A stretch of 64,000 nucleotides of DNA from Bacteroidetes bacterium MedPE-SWsnd-G1. Its GTDB lineage: Bacteria; Bacteroidota; Bacteroidia; Flavobacteriales; Flavobacteriaceae. The stretch spans positions 1 to 64,000 of the forward strand of contig MPDD01000005.1 of the NCBI GenBank assembly GCA_001874265.1, written 5' to 3'. The notes below the pieces were generated by a model. That model saw only the letters and a program-made list of their open reading frames with translations, did not search any database and was not told the DNA's origin. Below are positions 45,173 to 55,183 of this stretch, piece by piece. Each line of letters starts with the position of its first letter. Position 1 is the first letter of the stretch. The position numbers and the translations under genes are program-made.

Positions 45173-46393
45173 ATGACAAAGTTTAATAGGGACTCTCCTT
45201 TACTGCAGCCATTTACATTACCATGTGGTGTAGTAATTCCAAATAGAATTGCAAAAGCTGCAATGACCGAACGTTTGTCTGATAAAAACTTTTACGCCAC
45301 GGATGCTTTGTCTAATTTATATAAGAAATGGGCTAATTCTGGATCTGGGCTATTAATTTCAGGAAACATTATGGTGGATAAACGCTATAAGGAATCATCT
45401 GGAAATGTAGTTGTAGAAGATGAAAGTGGGTTAAATCAACTTAGTAAATATGCCAAGTCAGGCACAAGTAATGGTAATCAGTTTTGGGCACAAATAAGCC
45501 ATGGAGGAAGGCAATCAACGATTTTTTCAACCTTTAATCCTATTGCTCCGTCTGCCGTAAAATTGAAAAAATTAGGCCTATTTGCCAAGCCAAAGGCAAT
45601 GACAATTGAGCAAATTGAAGATGTAATAGAGCGTTATGTTACCACTGCAAAAGTTTGTAAAAAAGCAGGATTTACAGGAGTCCAGTTTCATGCTGCTCAT
45701 GGTTATTTATTAAGCCAATTTTTATCACCAAATACCAATAAAAGAACCGACGAGTATGGAGGCTCTATAGAAAATAGATCTAGAGTTTTATTAGAAATAA
45801 TTAAAAAAGCAAGGATTGAACTTGGTGCAGATTTTCCTATAGCAGTTAAATTAAATTCAGCAGATTTTCAACGTGGTGGATTTGATGAAAAAGACGCCTT
45901 TTATGTAATTGAACGTTTGAAAGAACTAAACATAGATTTGCTTGAAATTTCTGGCGGAACCTATGAGAATATTGTGTTCTTAACAAAACGTAATGAACGC
46001 GAATCTACTCGAAAAAGAGAGGCTTATTTTATGGAGTTTGCCGAGAAAGTTAGAAAAGAAACAAATATTCCCTTAATGGTAACTGGTGGATTTCGAACCT
46101 TAGAATTTTGTGAGCAAGTAATAGCAAATAACGAATTAGAAATGATCGGTTTTGCAAGACCATATTTGGCTGATGAATCATTTCCTTCTTGTTTTGTGAA
46201 CAAAGAAAAAACAACCATGCAAGATGCTTCCTTTGATTTTCCAATTAAAAAAATGAGCGATTTTGCCGAAGCTGGATTCTACGATTATCAAATACATCAA
46301 ATTGCAAAAAACAAACCTTTAAAACCAAATTACAGCCCATATGCTGCCATTGTTAGAATGACCAAAAACGAATTGGTAAATGGGTGGTTTTAA
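45173..46393 (+). CDS. Old yellow enzyme-type NADH:flavin oxidoreductase
   Basis: 406 residues, FMN-binding TIM barrel. HAAHGYLLSQFLSPNTNKRTD carries the conserved region with the FMN and substrate contacts, and YGGSIENRSR follows. The group reduces activated alkenes such as enones. It is the last gene of the M23 operon and is closed by a hairpin. Confidence 0.93.
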   Translation: MTKFNRDSPLLQPFTLPCGVVIPNRIAKAAMTERLSDKNFYATDALSNLYKKWANSGSGLLISGNIMVDKRYKESSGNVVVEDESGLNQLSKYAKSGTSNGNQFWAQISHGGRQSTIFSTFNPIAPSAVKLKKLGLFAKPKAMTIEQIEDVIERYVTTAKVCKKAGFTGVQFHAAHGYLLSQFLSPNTNKRTDEYGGSIENRSRVLLEIIKKARIELGADFPIAVKLNSADFQRGGFDEKDAFYVIERLKELNIDLLEISGGTYENIVFLTKRNERESTRKREAYFMEFAEKVRKETNIPLMVTGGFRTLEFCEQVIANNELEMIGFARPYLADESFPSCFVNKEKTTMQDASFDFPIKKMSDFAEAGFYDYQIHQIAKNKPLKPNYSPYAAIVRMTKNELVNGWF

Positions 46394-46425
46394 AAAAGCC
46401 CGATATTTTTAAATATCAGGCTTTT
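46394..46425. terminator. Bidirectional terminator between OYE and mscL
   Basis: Arms AAAGCCCGATATTT and AAATATCAGGCTTT pair with one mismatch, followed by T-rich sequence. It lies between two convergent genes and could serve both. Confidence 0.75.
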
Positions 46426-46429
46426 AACT

Positions 46430-46831
46430 TTATTTTTTCAATAAATCTCTAATCTCGGCAAGTAGATCATTGTCACTTGGACCGGATGGTGCAGGCGGCG
46501 GCGGTGGAGTTTTCATTTTATTTACCCCTTTTACAACCATAAACATCACAAACGCGACTATAATAAAATCGATCGTGTTTGTTAAAAAATCGCCGTATAA
46601 AACAGCAACTTCTCCCTCAATTTTACCTTCTGCATTTGCAACGCCTTCCTTTACCACATATTTTAAATCTTTAAAGTTAGAATTAAATATCAGTCCTATT
46701 AACGGAGAAACAATTCCTCCTGTAAACGAAGTAACCACACTTTTAAATGCGGCACCCATTACAAAACCAACAGCAATATCTACAAGGTTTCCCTTCATTG
46801 CAAAGGCTTTAAATTCTTTGAGCATTCCCAT
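46430..46831 (-). CDS. mscL: Large-conductance mechanosensitive channel
   Basis: 133 residues, the usual length. AMKGNLVDIAVGFVMGAAFKSVVTSFTGGIVSPLIG is the first helix region split into short blocks, with IIVAFVMFMVVKGVNKM as the second helix and a C-terminal bundle (NDLLAEIRDLLKK). A Pro-rich stretch (PPPPPAPSGP) is typical. It releases osmolytes on hypo-osmotic shock. Confidence 0.95.
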   Translation of the reverse strand: MGMLKEFKAFAMKGNLVDIAVGFVMGAAFKSVVTSFTGGIVSPLIGLIFNSNFKDLKYVVKEGVANAEGKIEGEVAVLYGDFLTNTIDFIIVAFVMFMVVKGVNKMKTPPPPPAPSGPSDNDLLAEIRDLLKK

Positions 46832-46876
46832 AATAATTAGTTTTAATTAGTAATTAGAATACTAATATAATGATTT

Positions 46877-47977
46877 TTAAGACACCAACACTCTTCTAAC
46901 TCGTTGTGAAATAGCTGTTAGCATTTCATACGAAATGGTATCGGCTGCAGTTGCTAATTCTTCAATGGATTCTTGGCTATCAAAAATAACTACAGAATCA
47001 CCTTCTTTGCATTCAATACCTGAAATATCTATCATTATCATATCCATACACACATTACCCACAATTTGTACTTTCTGTCCATTAATATGTACAAACCCTT
47101 TTCCATTTCCAAGGACTCTTGGTATTCCATCGGCATGACCAATAGGAATTATAGCTATATGCATAGATTCTTTAGCGATTAAGCCTCTGTTATATCCAAT
47201 ACTCTCACCTTTTTTAAGGGAATGAATTTGAGATATTATAGATTTTAAGGAAAGTACGTTTTTTAACACCAAACCGGCGTTTTTTTCATTGGTAAGTCCG
47301 TATAAACCAATTCCTACTCGTACCATATCTAAATGAGCTTCCGGGTAATTTAAAACCCCAGATGTATTGCATAAATGAAATTCAGGCATAAATCCAAATT
47401 TATGTTGGAATTCCGTTGAAATCTTTTTGAATAAAGCAATTTGGTCAAGTGTAAATTCCTTTTCATTAAGGTCTTCCGAGGCGGCTAGATGAGAGAAAAG
47501 AGATTTAATTTTTAATGCTAGGCTCTCTTTTAATTCATTCCTCAAATAATCAATATCTTCAAACGAAAACCCTAATCTATTTAATCCAGTATTAAATTTA
47601 ATATGGACAGGGTAATCTGTTACTTTATTGTGACTTGCTATTTCAACAAATGCTTCAAGAATGTTTCTATTGTATAAGTTTGGTTCTAAATCATACGATA
47701 ATAGATCCACTAAATTCTCTTTCTGAGGGTGTAAAACCAAAATTGGTGTTTTAATTCCTACTTCTCTAAGACCAACTCCTTCATGGGTATACGCAACAGC
47801 AAAATAAGAAACTTTATTTTGGATAAATTGTGCAACAGCAATAGCGTCGCTACCATATCCGAAAGCTTTAACAACGGCCATTATTTTAGTCTCGCTCTTA
47901 ACTTTAGATTTAAAATAATTTAAATTAAAATGTAAGGCGTTTAAATCAATTCGTAAAGTGGTAACATGGTTACTCAT
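46877..47977 (-). CDS. alr: Alanine racemase
   Basis: Makes D-alanine for peptidoglycan. 366 residues. The PLP lysine is in [13 protein letters not shown] and the C-terminal part carries the [18 protein letters not shown] block. The 8-bp overlap with tdk suggests co-translation of unrelated enzymes. Confidence 0.95.
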   Translation of the reverse strand: MSNHVTTLRIDLNALHFNLNYFKSKVKSETKIMAVVKAFGYGSDAIAVAQFIQNKVSYFAVAYTHEGVGLREVGIKTPILVLHPQKENLVDLLSYDLEPNLYNRNILEAFVEIASHNKVTDYPVHIKFNTGLNRLGFSFEDIDYLRNELKESLALKIKSLFSHLAASEDLNEKEFTLDQIALFKKISTEFQHKFGFMPEFHLCNTSGVLNYPEAHLDMVRVGIGLYGLTNEKNAGLVLKNVLSLKSIISQIHSLKKGESIGYNRGLIAKESMHIAIIPIGHADGIPRVLGNGKGFVHINGQKVQIVGNVCMDMIMIDISGIECKEGDSVVIFDSQESIEELATAADTISYEMLTAISQRVRRVLVS

Positions 47978-48599
47978 CTTTTTTTATCTCTTCTTCAATA
48001 ACATCCATTTTGGCAACTTTTTTTTCAAGATTTGCCTTGTAATAAGCCGCTCTACTCAAAGGTTCATACTCTTGGGTTTCTCCCAATAAAACCAAATCGT
48101 CACCCTCTGCAGTTCTATGGCTATAATGGGCTAAGTTTCCAGTTCTCGTACATACAGCATGTACTTTGGTCACATATTCTGCTGTGGCCATTAAGGCAGG
48201 CATAGGTCCAAACGGGTTCCCTTTAAAGTCCATGTCCAATCCTGCTACAATTACTCTAACCCCTCTATTTGCCAAATCATTGCAAACAGCAACAATTTCA
48301 TCATCAAAAAATTGTGCCTCATCAATCCCAACTACATCAACATCACTTGCCAAAATTCTAATATTGGCCGCTGCTGGAACCGGCGTAGACCTTATTTCAT
48401 TAGAGTCATGAGAAACCACTTTCTCTTCATCATAACGAATGTCAACCGCTGGTTTAAAAATTTCAACTTTTTGCTTTGCGAACTGAGCTCTTCTTAGTCG
48501 TCGAATTAATTCTTCAGTTTTTCCTGAAAACATCGACCCACAAATAACTTCTATCCACCCAAATTGTTCTGTATGATTTACTGTATTTTCAAGAAACAT
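47970..48599 (-). CDS. tdk: Thymidine kinase (type II)
   Basis: 209 residues. P-loop [24 protein letters not shown] and [13 protein letters not shown] type lasso end are present. The usual zinc-binding CxxC pairs are absent: the region reads [17 protein letters not shown]. Loss of this zinc site seems common in the group but has not been checked here. Makes dTMP from thymidine. Confidence 0.93.
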   Translation of the reverse strand: MFLENTVNHTEQFGWIEVICGSMFSGKTEELIRRLRRAQFAKQKVEIFKPAVDIRYDEEKVVSHDSNEIRSTPVPAAANIRILASDVDVVGIDEAQFFDDEIVAVCNDLANRGVRVIVAGLDMDFKGNPFGPMPALMATAEYVTKVHAVCTRTGNLAHYSHRTAEGDDLVLLGETQEYEPLSRAAYYKANLEKKVAKMDVIEEEIKKDE

Positions 48600-48650
48600 T
48601 TTGTAATTTTCGGACTTGTAAGGTTAAACAAATTTATCTTGCTAACCCTA

Positions 48651-48682
48651 CAAATGTATCAAAAATAAACACGTACCACCAA
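48651..48682 (-). promoter_or_regulatory. Predicted tdk promoter
   Basis: Minus strand: TTG (48680-48682), 21 nt, TACATTTG (48651-48658). A good TTG-N19-21-TAnnTTTG match, about 50 nt upstream of the tdk start. A second box, TAAATTTG (48629-48636), is closer but lacks a -33 element. Confidence 0.5.
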
Positions 48683-48698
48683 CTAAATTTTCGAACTT

Positions 48699-49487
48699 AT
48701 GCACAAAAGATTGGAAGCCGAATTAGTGAGTTTAGCTCATACTATTTTGCAAATGAAAAACAGAAATGATGTAAATGCTTTAAAAGAGAAAGCAAGAAAA
48801 TTGCATGAAAGACTATCTGTTTTGGCTTTTGTTGATGAGTATTTAGAAACGACTCCAACTGCAACAGAAACAAAAGAAGAGTTATTAGAAAAAATTGAAG
48901 TTGCTATTGAAAATAACAAGGTAGAAATTGTAGAGGAATTATTGCAGGTGGAAGAAGTTGAAGAGAAAATTGAAATTCAAAAGACTGAAGAACCAGTTGA
49001 AACTGTCGAAACCAAAATAAAAATTACACAATCTAAAGTTGATGTTGAAGAAGAAATTGAAGAGGAAATTGTGTTAGATATAGAATCGCCGGAAGAAAAT
49101 GATACTTCTGCATCAGAAGCGGTTAAAACTGAACCCCTAAAACAATTAACCATTGAAGAAGAGTTTAAAGATGCTGTTTCTGCTGATGTAACGACAAATT
49201 TATTTTCGAAAGTTGAAGACGTAAAAACACAAACTAAAACTTCTTTAAATGACGTGCTTCAAAAAAATATTCAAGTAGGATTAAATGATCGTATTGCGTT
49301 TGTAAAGCATTTATTTAATCATTCTCAGGCTGATTTTAACCGAGTTCTTTCTCAATTAAACTCGTTTAAAACAGAAAAAGAAGCTAAGAATTTCATTAAA
49401 AAAATGGTGAAACCAGATTACGACTGGACTGGTAAAGAAGAGTTTGAAGACAGATTTATAAATTTAATAGAACGTAAATTCTTATAG
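48699..49487 (+). CDS. Acidic helical protein, unknown function
   Basis: 262 residues. The N-terminal 60 residues are a helical block (AELVSLAHTILQMKNRNDV), then a long low-complexity Glu-rich stretch (about 65-175), then a conserved C-terminal helical domain (NDRIAFVKHLFNHSQADFNRVLSQLNSF and further). No signal peptide. Cytoplasmic scaffold-like architecture; function unknown. It runs into the glycosyltransferase gene after 1 nt. Confidence 0.85.
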   Translation: MHKRLEAELVSLAHTILQMKNRNDVNALKEKARKLHERLSVLAFVDEYLETTPTATETKEELLEKIEVAIENNKVEIVEELLQVEEVEEKIEIQKTEEPVETVETKIKITQSKVDVEEEIEEEIVLDIESPEENDTSASEAVKTEPLKQLTIEEEFKDAVSADVTTNLFSKVEDVKTQTKTSLNDVLQKNIQVGLNDRIAFVKHLFNHSQADFNRVLSQLNSFKTEKEAKNFIKKMVKPDYDWTGKEEFEDRFINLIERKFL

Positions 49488-49488
49488 G

Positions 49489-50220
49489 ATGGCGCAAACA
49501 AATTATATTTTTTGCATGAAGTGGGGAACTCTTTACGGAGCAGAATACGTGAATAGATTATATTCTATGGTTAGTAAAAACCTAACATATGATTTTAAAA
49601 TGGTTTGTTTTACTGATGACGAAACTGGAATTATTGACGAGGTAGAATGTCACCCAATTCCAGAAATTGACATACCATCAAATTTACCCGAAAGGATGTG
49701 GAAGAAATTAACCACACTAAAATCCGATTTATATGGTTTGGAAGGAAGAGCCTTGTTTTTAGATTTAGATATCGTAATTGTAGATAATATTGATTGCTTC
49801 TTTGACGTTGAAGGTGAGTTCAGAATTATAAAAGATCATAGTTGGCGTTCATGGAGAATAACAGGAAACTCTTCCGTTTATCGCTTTGACATTGGTAAAC
49901 ATGGGTATGTTTTTGATGACTTTATTGCCAACTTTGACAACGTTATTAAAGAGCATAGAAACGAACAAGAGTACCTAACACACGCCATTAACGATAAAGG
50001 TAAATTACAATATTGGGACAAAGCCTGGTGCCCAAGTTTTAAATACGATTGTATTTCCAGATTCCCATTGGCGTTTTGGAAAAAACCCACTATTCCAGAA
50101 GGGTCAAAAATTATCATCTTTCATGGAGAGATAAATCCTCATAAGGCTATAAAAGGTGGTCGCGGCAAATGGTATAGATATGTAAGACCTGCTCCTTGGG
50201 TGGCAGATTATTGGAACTAA
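49489..50220 (+). CDS. Glycosyltransferase-like protein
   Basis: 243 residues. The DxD motif is in LFLDLDIVIVDN, the nucleotide-sugar binding signature of GT-A folds, in a GT8-like context (YIFCMKWGTLYGAEYVNRLY). No membrane segment is seen. The acceptor is unknown. Position after the acidic protein suggests a shared transcript. The stop lies 1 nt from the next gene's stop on the other strand. Confidence 0.85.
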   Translation: MAQTNYIFCMKWGTLYGAEYVNRLYSMVSKNLTYDFKMVCFTDDETGIIDEVECHPIPEIDIPSNLPERMWKKLTTLKSDLYGLEGRALFLDLDIVIVDNIDCFFDVEGEFRIIKDHSWRSWRITGNSSVYRFDIGKHGYVFDDFIANFDNVIKEHRNEQEYLTHAINDKGKLQYWDKAWCPSFKYDCISRFPLAFWKKPTIPEGSKIIIFHGEINPHKAIKGGRGKWYRYVRPAPWVADYWN

Positions 50221-50221
50221 T

Positions 50222-51868
50222 TTATTTCTTTTTATCCTTTCCTGTTGGCGAGATTGTATTTACAATTCCGCTTTGAAGGGTTTTCCAAATATAGTTCCCC
50301 AAACCTTTATAGGTGTCGCGTGTAAACTGCATTTCTACCTCTTTTACTTTTCCTTTTTTATTAGGGTTAGATTTTCTAACAACATGATTTACGGACCAAC
50401 TTAAGAATTTGTTCCTTTCTAAGGAGTTAGATTTAAAAACAGTTGCTTCTAAATTATGATATAGCATGGTCATATTTCCACTCGAAGAAGTATTGTTTGC
50501 TTTTGCTGAAAATTGCATTTTATCTATCTCTCCACTTAAAATCTTTAATCCAAGCACTGGATAAAGTGCAGCGTCATATAATTCGAACTCCGATTGCCCT
50601 AATTCTCCTGAAAAATAAAAGGTATGTTGTCCTTTTTTCAAAGGCATATTCATAACTACATGTAGTGGAGCCTCATTCATTAATTTCGCATCGATATTTA
50701 CGGTTATTGGAATTTGAATAAATTCTGGTATGGTAGATATGTTTTGAATTTTAGCATTTATATCATTAATCGTTAAACTAAACAAGGTGTCTTTATTTTC
50801 TAATTGCTCTTCTATTGTTAAATGACTGTTCTTAACAGATACCAAGGGAACGTTTATAACTTTGGAACTATTTTGTAAATTAATGTGTGGTAAGCCAACA
50901 TATTTATTCATGTTAAACGGCTTCCTTTTATCTTTAAACAACTTTAAATCCAATCCGTTTATAGCCACACTATCGAGTAAAAAAGCATTTTCTTTAAACA
51001 ATTTAATCAAGTTAAAATTGTAAACATTTACTTCTTGAAAAGTTACATCAAAAACATCATCGTTAAAGGTGTATCTCTCCGCTAAATCGAATTTTGAAAT
51101 ATTTGGTTTGAATGAAAAATCATTAATTGTTGCAACTTGAGATTTAAAATCTAATACCAATTTATCCAAACTTAAAGAGTAGTTCTTTTTTTCAAATTCC
51201 AACTGGACATCTTCAATTTTAAATATTTCTTGCGATGGACGTAATTTGAATAATTCTTCTCCAATTTCAATCAGTTTTACACCACTAGAATTGAAACTAA
51301 CCGGGCTATTTTGAAACGTAATTTCGCTCTTAGACACATCATAAACCTGATACATAAGATCTACGAATTCCAAATTATCAATAACCAATCCTCCCAATTT
51401 TGTAACTTTAATTGAATCTAAATTTATAGGTTTCGGCTTTTTCTTTTCATCCTTTTCGATAACTAAATTTGGGTTCTCGATTTTCCGAATAAATAAATCG
51501 TTAAACGATAAAGTATTGATGGAAATTTTCTTCGAAAGAAGCAAATTAAATATTCCTATCCCCTTTAATTCCAGCGATTTCAAAGTGATATTATCAACAC
51601 TATTTACCTCTCCTTTATTCTCTACCATGTCCGAAACCACTTCAGATTTAGGCACAAACTTAACTCCGTTAAAAGACAGTGATCGCCGAATCAATTTGAA
51701 TTCAACTTTGTCTACCGAAGCTGTATACTCTTTGAGTAGATTTTCAGATAATACGGTAACAATTTTCTTTTTTACTATATAAGAAACAGAATAGTTAGTG
51801 AGTAAAATAGCCCCTATCGCAATAAGGATGACTATCAAATATTTTCTTTGTGGGTTTCTAAGTTTCAT
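50222..51868 (-). CDS. AsmA/DUF748-like membrane protein
   Basis: 548 residues. One N-terminal helix (YLIVILIAIGAILLTNYSVSYIV), then a large beta-rich periplasmic part (e.g. FNGVKFVPKSEV, NINAKIQNISTIP, MNEAPLHVVMNMP). The pattern resembles AsmA-type/DUF748 proteins, thought to help phospholipid movement or outer-membrane assembly. The assignment is by shape, not by motif. It may form a bridge between membranes. Confidence 0.75.
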   Translation of the reverse strand: MKLRNPQRKYLIVILIAIGAILLTNYSVSYIVKKKIVTVLSENLLKEYTASVDKVEFKLIRRSLSFNGVKFVPKSEVVSDMVENKGEVNSVDNITLKSLELKGIGIFNLLLSKKISINTLSFNDLFIRKIENPNLVIEKDEKKKPKPINLDSIKVTKLGGLVIDNLEFVDLMYQVYDVSKSEITFQNSPVSFNSSGVKLIEIGEELFKLRPSQEIFKIEDVQLEFEKKNYSLSLDKLVLDFKSQVATINDFSFKPNISKFDLAERYTFNDDVFDVTFQEVNVYNFNLIKLFKENAFLLDSVAINGLDLKLFKDKRKPFNMNKYVGLPHINLQNSSKVINVPLVSVKNSHLTIEEQLENKDTLFSLTINDINAKIQNISTIPEFIQIPITVNIDAKLMNEAPLHVVMNMPLKKGQHTFYFSGELGQSEFELYDAALYPVLGLKILSGEIDKMQFSAKANNTSSSGNMTMLYHNLEATVFKSNSLERNKFLSWSVNHVVRKSNPNKKGKVKEVEMQFTRDTYKGLGNYIWKTLQSGIVNTISPTGKDKKK

Positions 51869-51912
51869 ATAATAGAGGTGATATAAATATATGAAATTAA
51901 TAATAGAGCGGA

Positions 51913-52263
51913 TTAATTATTCAATATCTCAACAAGCTTCTCAACTGTTTTTTTACTATTCCCTACGAAAATTTCATCATCAATAACAAAAACGGGGCGC
52001 TTCAAAAAGGTATATTCATCCAAAATTAATTGACGGTACTCTTTTTCACTTAATTCCTGTCCTTTTAGGTCCATTTGCTTGTATTTCTTTGCACGTTTAT
52101 TAAACAGGTCCTCATAGCTATTTGTAAAGGCATACATTTCTTCTAATTGTGCTACAGTTACTGGATTTGTTTTTATTTCTTGCAATTCAAATCCGTCAAT
52201 ATTTACGGCTTTCAAAATTCGTCTACACGTATCACATGTTTTAAGATGATAGATTTTTTTCAT
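51913..52263 (-). CDS. ArsC/Spx-family protein
   Basis: 116 residues, a thioredoxin-like fold of ArsC/Spx/YffB type. N-terminal CDTC (YHLKTCDTCRRIL) keeps the CxxC and the C-terminal FLKRPVFVID is the family motif. Arsenate reduction or Spx-like RNA polymerase control cannot be distinguished by sequence; no arsenic resistance genes are near. Divergent from the DinB gene. Confidence 0.88.
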   Translation of the reverse strand: MKKIYHLKTCDTCRRILKAVNIDGFELQEIKTNPVTVAQLEEMYAFTNSYEDLFNKRAKKYKQMDLKGQELSEKEYRQLILDEYTFLKRPVFVIDDEIFVGNSKKTVEKLVEILNN

Positions 52264-52305
52264 GGATTAAAGTTATCCGTTTTCACTTTAAAATTGGTTA
52301 TTTTT

Positions 52306-52776
52306 ATGAAAAATTTAAACATGACGCACCAATTCGACATCCTTAAAAAGACGAGATCCGCAATTCTTAGAATTATTGATCCTTTTACATTGGAACAAAT
52401 AAACAAAGTGCCAAATGGCCATAAAAATAATATTGCTTGGAACATTGCTCATTTAATGGTTACTCAGCAACTATTATGCTACAAGAATTCGGGTTTGCCT
52501 ATGCATATTTCGGATGAAATTGTAGAAAAATTTAAAAAAGGAACAAAAACCGAAGGGGATCTATCTAAAGAAGAGTTTGAAGAAATAAAACGATTATTTA
52601 TAGAACTTCCGGAAAAACTTGAAGTTGACTATAACAATGGGATTTTTAAAAGTTATAATGCTTACACCACTAGTTTAAATGTAACTTTAACGAATATTGA
52701 AACAGCTTTGGCATTTAGTAATTTTCATGAAGGTATTCATTTAGGCGTTTTATTTGGACTGAAAAAATTGATCTAA
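52306..52776 (+). CDS. DinB-family protein
   Basis: 156 residues, four-helix DinB/YfiT-like metal fold. The His ligands fit AWNIAHLMVTQQL and FSNFHEGIHLGVLFGL. The ORF track begins 53 codons too early, inside the opposite gene; I use ATG 52306, although 52321 (MTHQFDIL) is also possible because a TATTTTTA promoter-like box lies just before. Usual roles are thiol-dependent transferases; the substrate is unknown. Confidence 0.88.
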   Translation: MKNLNMTHQFDILKKTRSAILRIIDPFTLEQINKVPNGHKNNIAWNIAHLMVTQQLLCYKNSGLPMHISDEIVEKFKKGTKTEGDLSKEEFEEIKRLFIELPEKLEVDYNNGIFKSYNAYTTSLNVTLTNIETALAFSNFHEGIHLGVLFGLKKLI

Positions 52777-54012
52777 ATGGATGTATTTACAATAATTACT
52801 GTTCTTATCGTCTTAGCGGCCCTTTTTGGATATTTGAACGCGCGATTTCTAAAACTGCCAAACACTATTGGGCTAATGTCTATAGCCATTCTTTCTACTT
52901 TCATCGTTTTAGGTATTAGTTATTTTGATGATACGCTGTTGGAACAAGAAAAACTATTGATTTCAGAAATAGATTTTGAAACGGTCCTTCTAGATGTAAT
53001 GTTGAGTTTTTTATTGTTTGCAGGGGCTTTACACACAAGTTTTCAGCAATTAAAAGTACAACGTAAACCTATTTTAGCATTTGCAACCTTAGGTACTATA
53101 ACCTCTACATTTTTGGTTGGAATTCTTGTTTATTATTTATTGCCATTGTTAAGTTTAGAAGTAGATTTTATTTATTGCCTATTATTCGGCGCCCTTATTT
53201 CTCCTACAGACCCTATTGCAGTATTAGGAATTTTAAAACAAGTTGGCGCACCTAAAAAATTAGAAACTAAAATTGTTGGAGAGTCATTATTTAATGATGG
53301 CGTGGGTGTTGTGGTGTTTATCACCATTTTCCAGATTGCAAAAGGAGGGTCTGAAATTTCTGCTTTACATATAGCAGAATTATTTTTAGTTGAAGTGGGT
53401 GGCGGAATTGCTTTAGGGTTATTACTTGGTTGGCTCACGTATCGTCTATTAAAATCTATAGACGATTATGACACGGAGGTAATTATAACAATTGCAACAG
53501 TAATGGGCGGAACCGTAATTGCCCAATCCCTGCATTTATCTGCACCACTAGCAATGGTAACAGCGGGATTGATGGTTGGTAATGATACTGTTAGAAACAA
53601 CGCCATGAGCAAAATAACGGAACAATATGTAGACAAATTTTGGGAACTAGTTGATGTATTGCTAAATACTATCCTGTTTGTTTTAATTGGCATGGAAATA
53701 CTTGTATTAACTTTTGACAAAGAATACATATTAGCGGGAATATTAATCATTCCTCTGCTATTATTTGCAAGATATATGTCATTACTATTACCCATAAAAT
53801 TCTATTCAAAAAAACTCGATTTTGTACCAAACACCAATTTAATTATGACTTGGGGTGGACTGCGTGGGGGTATTTCAATTGCTCTTGCACTAAGTCTAAC
53901 TTCAGCAATGCATCGCGATTTATTTTTAGTAATTACCTACATCGTTGTTGTGTTTTCAATTGTAGGCCAAGGGCTTTCTCTAGGAAAATTAATAAAAAGA
54001 GTTGTAAAGTAA
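52777..54012 (+). CDS. CPA1-type sodium/proton antiporter
   Basis: 411 residues with about twelve membrane helices. [12 protein letters not shown] and [14 protein letters not shown] are CPA1 ion-site motifs, with the ND pair expected for electroneutral exchange. Probably exports Na+ in exchange for H+ for pH and salt balance. It directly follows the DinB stop and is 25 nt before the cystathionine gene. Confidence 0.93.
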   Translation: MDVFTIITVLIVLAALFGYLNARFLKLPNTIGLMSIAILSTFIVLGISYFDDTLLEQEKLLISEIDFETVLLDVMLSFLLFAGALHTSFQQLKVQRKPILAFATLGTITSTFLVGILVYYLLPLLSLEVDFIYCLLFGALISPTDPIAVLGILKQVGAPKKLETKIVGESLFNDGVGVVVFITIFQIAKGGSEISALHIAELFLVEVGGGIALGLLLGWLTYRLLKSIDDYDTEVIITIATVMGGTVIAQSLHLSAPLAMVTAGLMVGNDTVRNNAMSKITEQYVDKFWELVDVLLNTILFVLIGMEILVLTFDKEYILAGILIIPLLLFARYMSLLLPIKFYSKKLDFVPNTNLIMTWGGLRGGISIALALSLTSAMHRDLFLVITYIVVVFSIVGQGLSLGKLIKRVVK

Positions 54013-54037
54013 TTTTTAACCACACTTAAGTAAATAG

Positions 54038-55183
54038 ATGAAATTCGAAACAAAAGCAATTCACGGAGGCCAACAGCATGATCCAAGTACAGGAGCGGTT
54101 TCAATGCCAATTTATCAGACATCAACTTTTGCACAGGCTTCTCCCGGAGAACATAAAGGCTATGAATATTCAAGATCTGGAAACCCTACTAGAACCGCTT
54201 TAGAAAAGGCATTCGCTAGTCTCGAAAACGGATCTCATGCATTTGCCTTTGCTTCTGGAATAGCAGCCGTAGATTGTGTATTAAAATTGTTAAAGCCCGG
54301 AGATGAAGTTCTCACAACAAATGATATTTACGGTGGGTCTTTTAGGATTTTTACCCAGGTTTTTGAAAGATACAATATCAAATTTCAATTTATAAAATAT
54401 GACGATGTTCATAAAATAGATCAATATCTTAAAGATAATACCAAGTTAATCTGGATAGAAACACCTTCCAACCCTTTATTGAACTTAGTAGATATCAAAA
54501 AAATTACAACTCTTGCAAAACCAAAAAACATATTAGTCGCTGTAGATAATACTTTCGCAACTCCATATTTGCAAAGACCTCTAGATTTAGGTGCTGATAT
54601 AGTTATGCATTCTGCAACAAAATACCTCGGTGGTCATTCTGATGTTATTTTGGGAGGGCTTATTGTTAAGGATAAAAACTTGGCTGATGAACTTTATTTT
54701 ATTCAAAAGTCATGTGGGGCTATAGCTGGCCCAATGGACAGTTTTTTAGTGTTAAGAGGAATAAAAACTTTGCATTTACGAATGGAGTGCCATTGCAGCA
54801 ATGCAAAAAAGTTAGCGCATTTCTTAAAAGCACATTCAAAAGTTGATAATGTGTATTGGCCAGGCTTTAAAACACATCCAAATCATATCATTGCTAAAAG
54901 TCAAATGAAAGATTTTGGAGGTATGGTTTCATTTACTTTAAAAAATAACCAATTATCAAGCACCTTAAAAATTTTAGAGGGTCTAAGTCTTTTTGCTGTA
55001 GGGGAATCATTAGGGGGTGTAGAATCACTTTGTAGTCATCCTGTTAGTATGTCGCATGCCTCAGTCCCTAAAAAAGATAGAGATTCTGTTGGCATTGTTG
55101 ACTCACTTATAAGAGTAAGTGTTGGAATAGAAAATATTGAAGATATAATTACTGACTTAGACCAAGCTCTTGGTTTAATTTAA
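54038..55183 (+). CDS. Cystathionine gamma-synthase/beta-lyase family enzyme
   Basis: 381 residues, PLP enzyme of trans-sulfuration. The PLP lysine is in HSATKYLGGHSDVI, substrate loop YEYSRSGNPTR is present. MetB and MetC types cannot be told apart by eye; the product name depends on substrate. Its last 9 bp overlap the next gene on the other strand. Confidence 0.92.
   Translation: MKFETKAIHGGQQHDPSTGAVSMPIYQTSTFAQASPGEHKGYEYSRSGNPTRTALEKAFASLENGSHAFAFASGIAAVDCVLKLLKPGDEVLTTNDIYGGSFRIFTQVFERYNIKFQFIKYDDVHKIDQYLKDNTKLIWIETPSNPLLNLVDIKKITTLAKPKNILVAVDNTFATPYLQRPLDLGADIVMHSATKYLGGHSDVILGGLIVKDKNLADELYFIQKSCGAIAGPMDSFLVLRGIKTLHLRMECHCSNAKKLAHFLKAHSKVDNVYWPGFKTHPNHIIAKSQMKDFGGMVSFTLKNNQLSSTLKILEGLSLFAVGESLGGVESLCSHPVSMSHASVPKKDRDSVGIVDSLIRVSVGIENIEDIITDLDQALGLI

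Noticed and set aside
46470-46850. 126-residue ORF opposite mscL
   Set aside because: mscL is certain; the ORF is its antisense shadow.
52147-52305. N-terminal extension of the DinB ORF
   Set aside because: It is antisense to the ArsC/Spx-like gene and has no family similarity.
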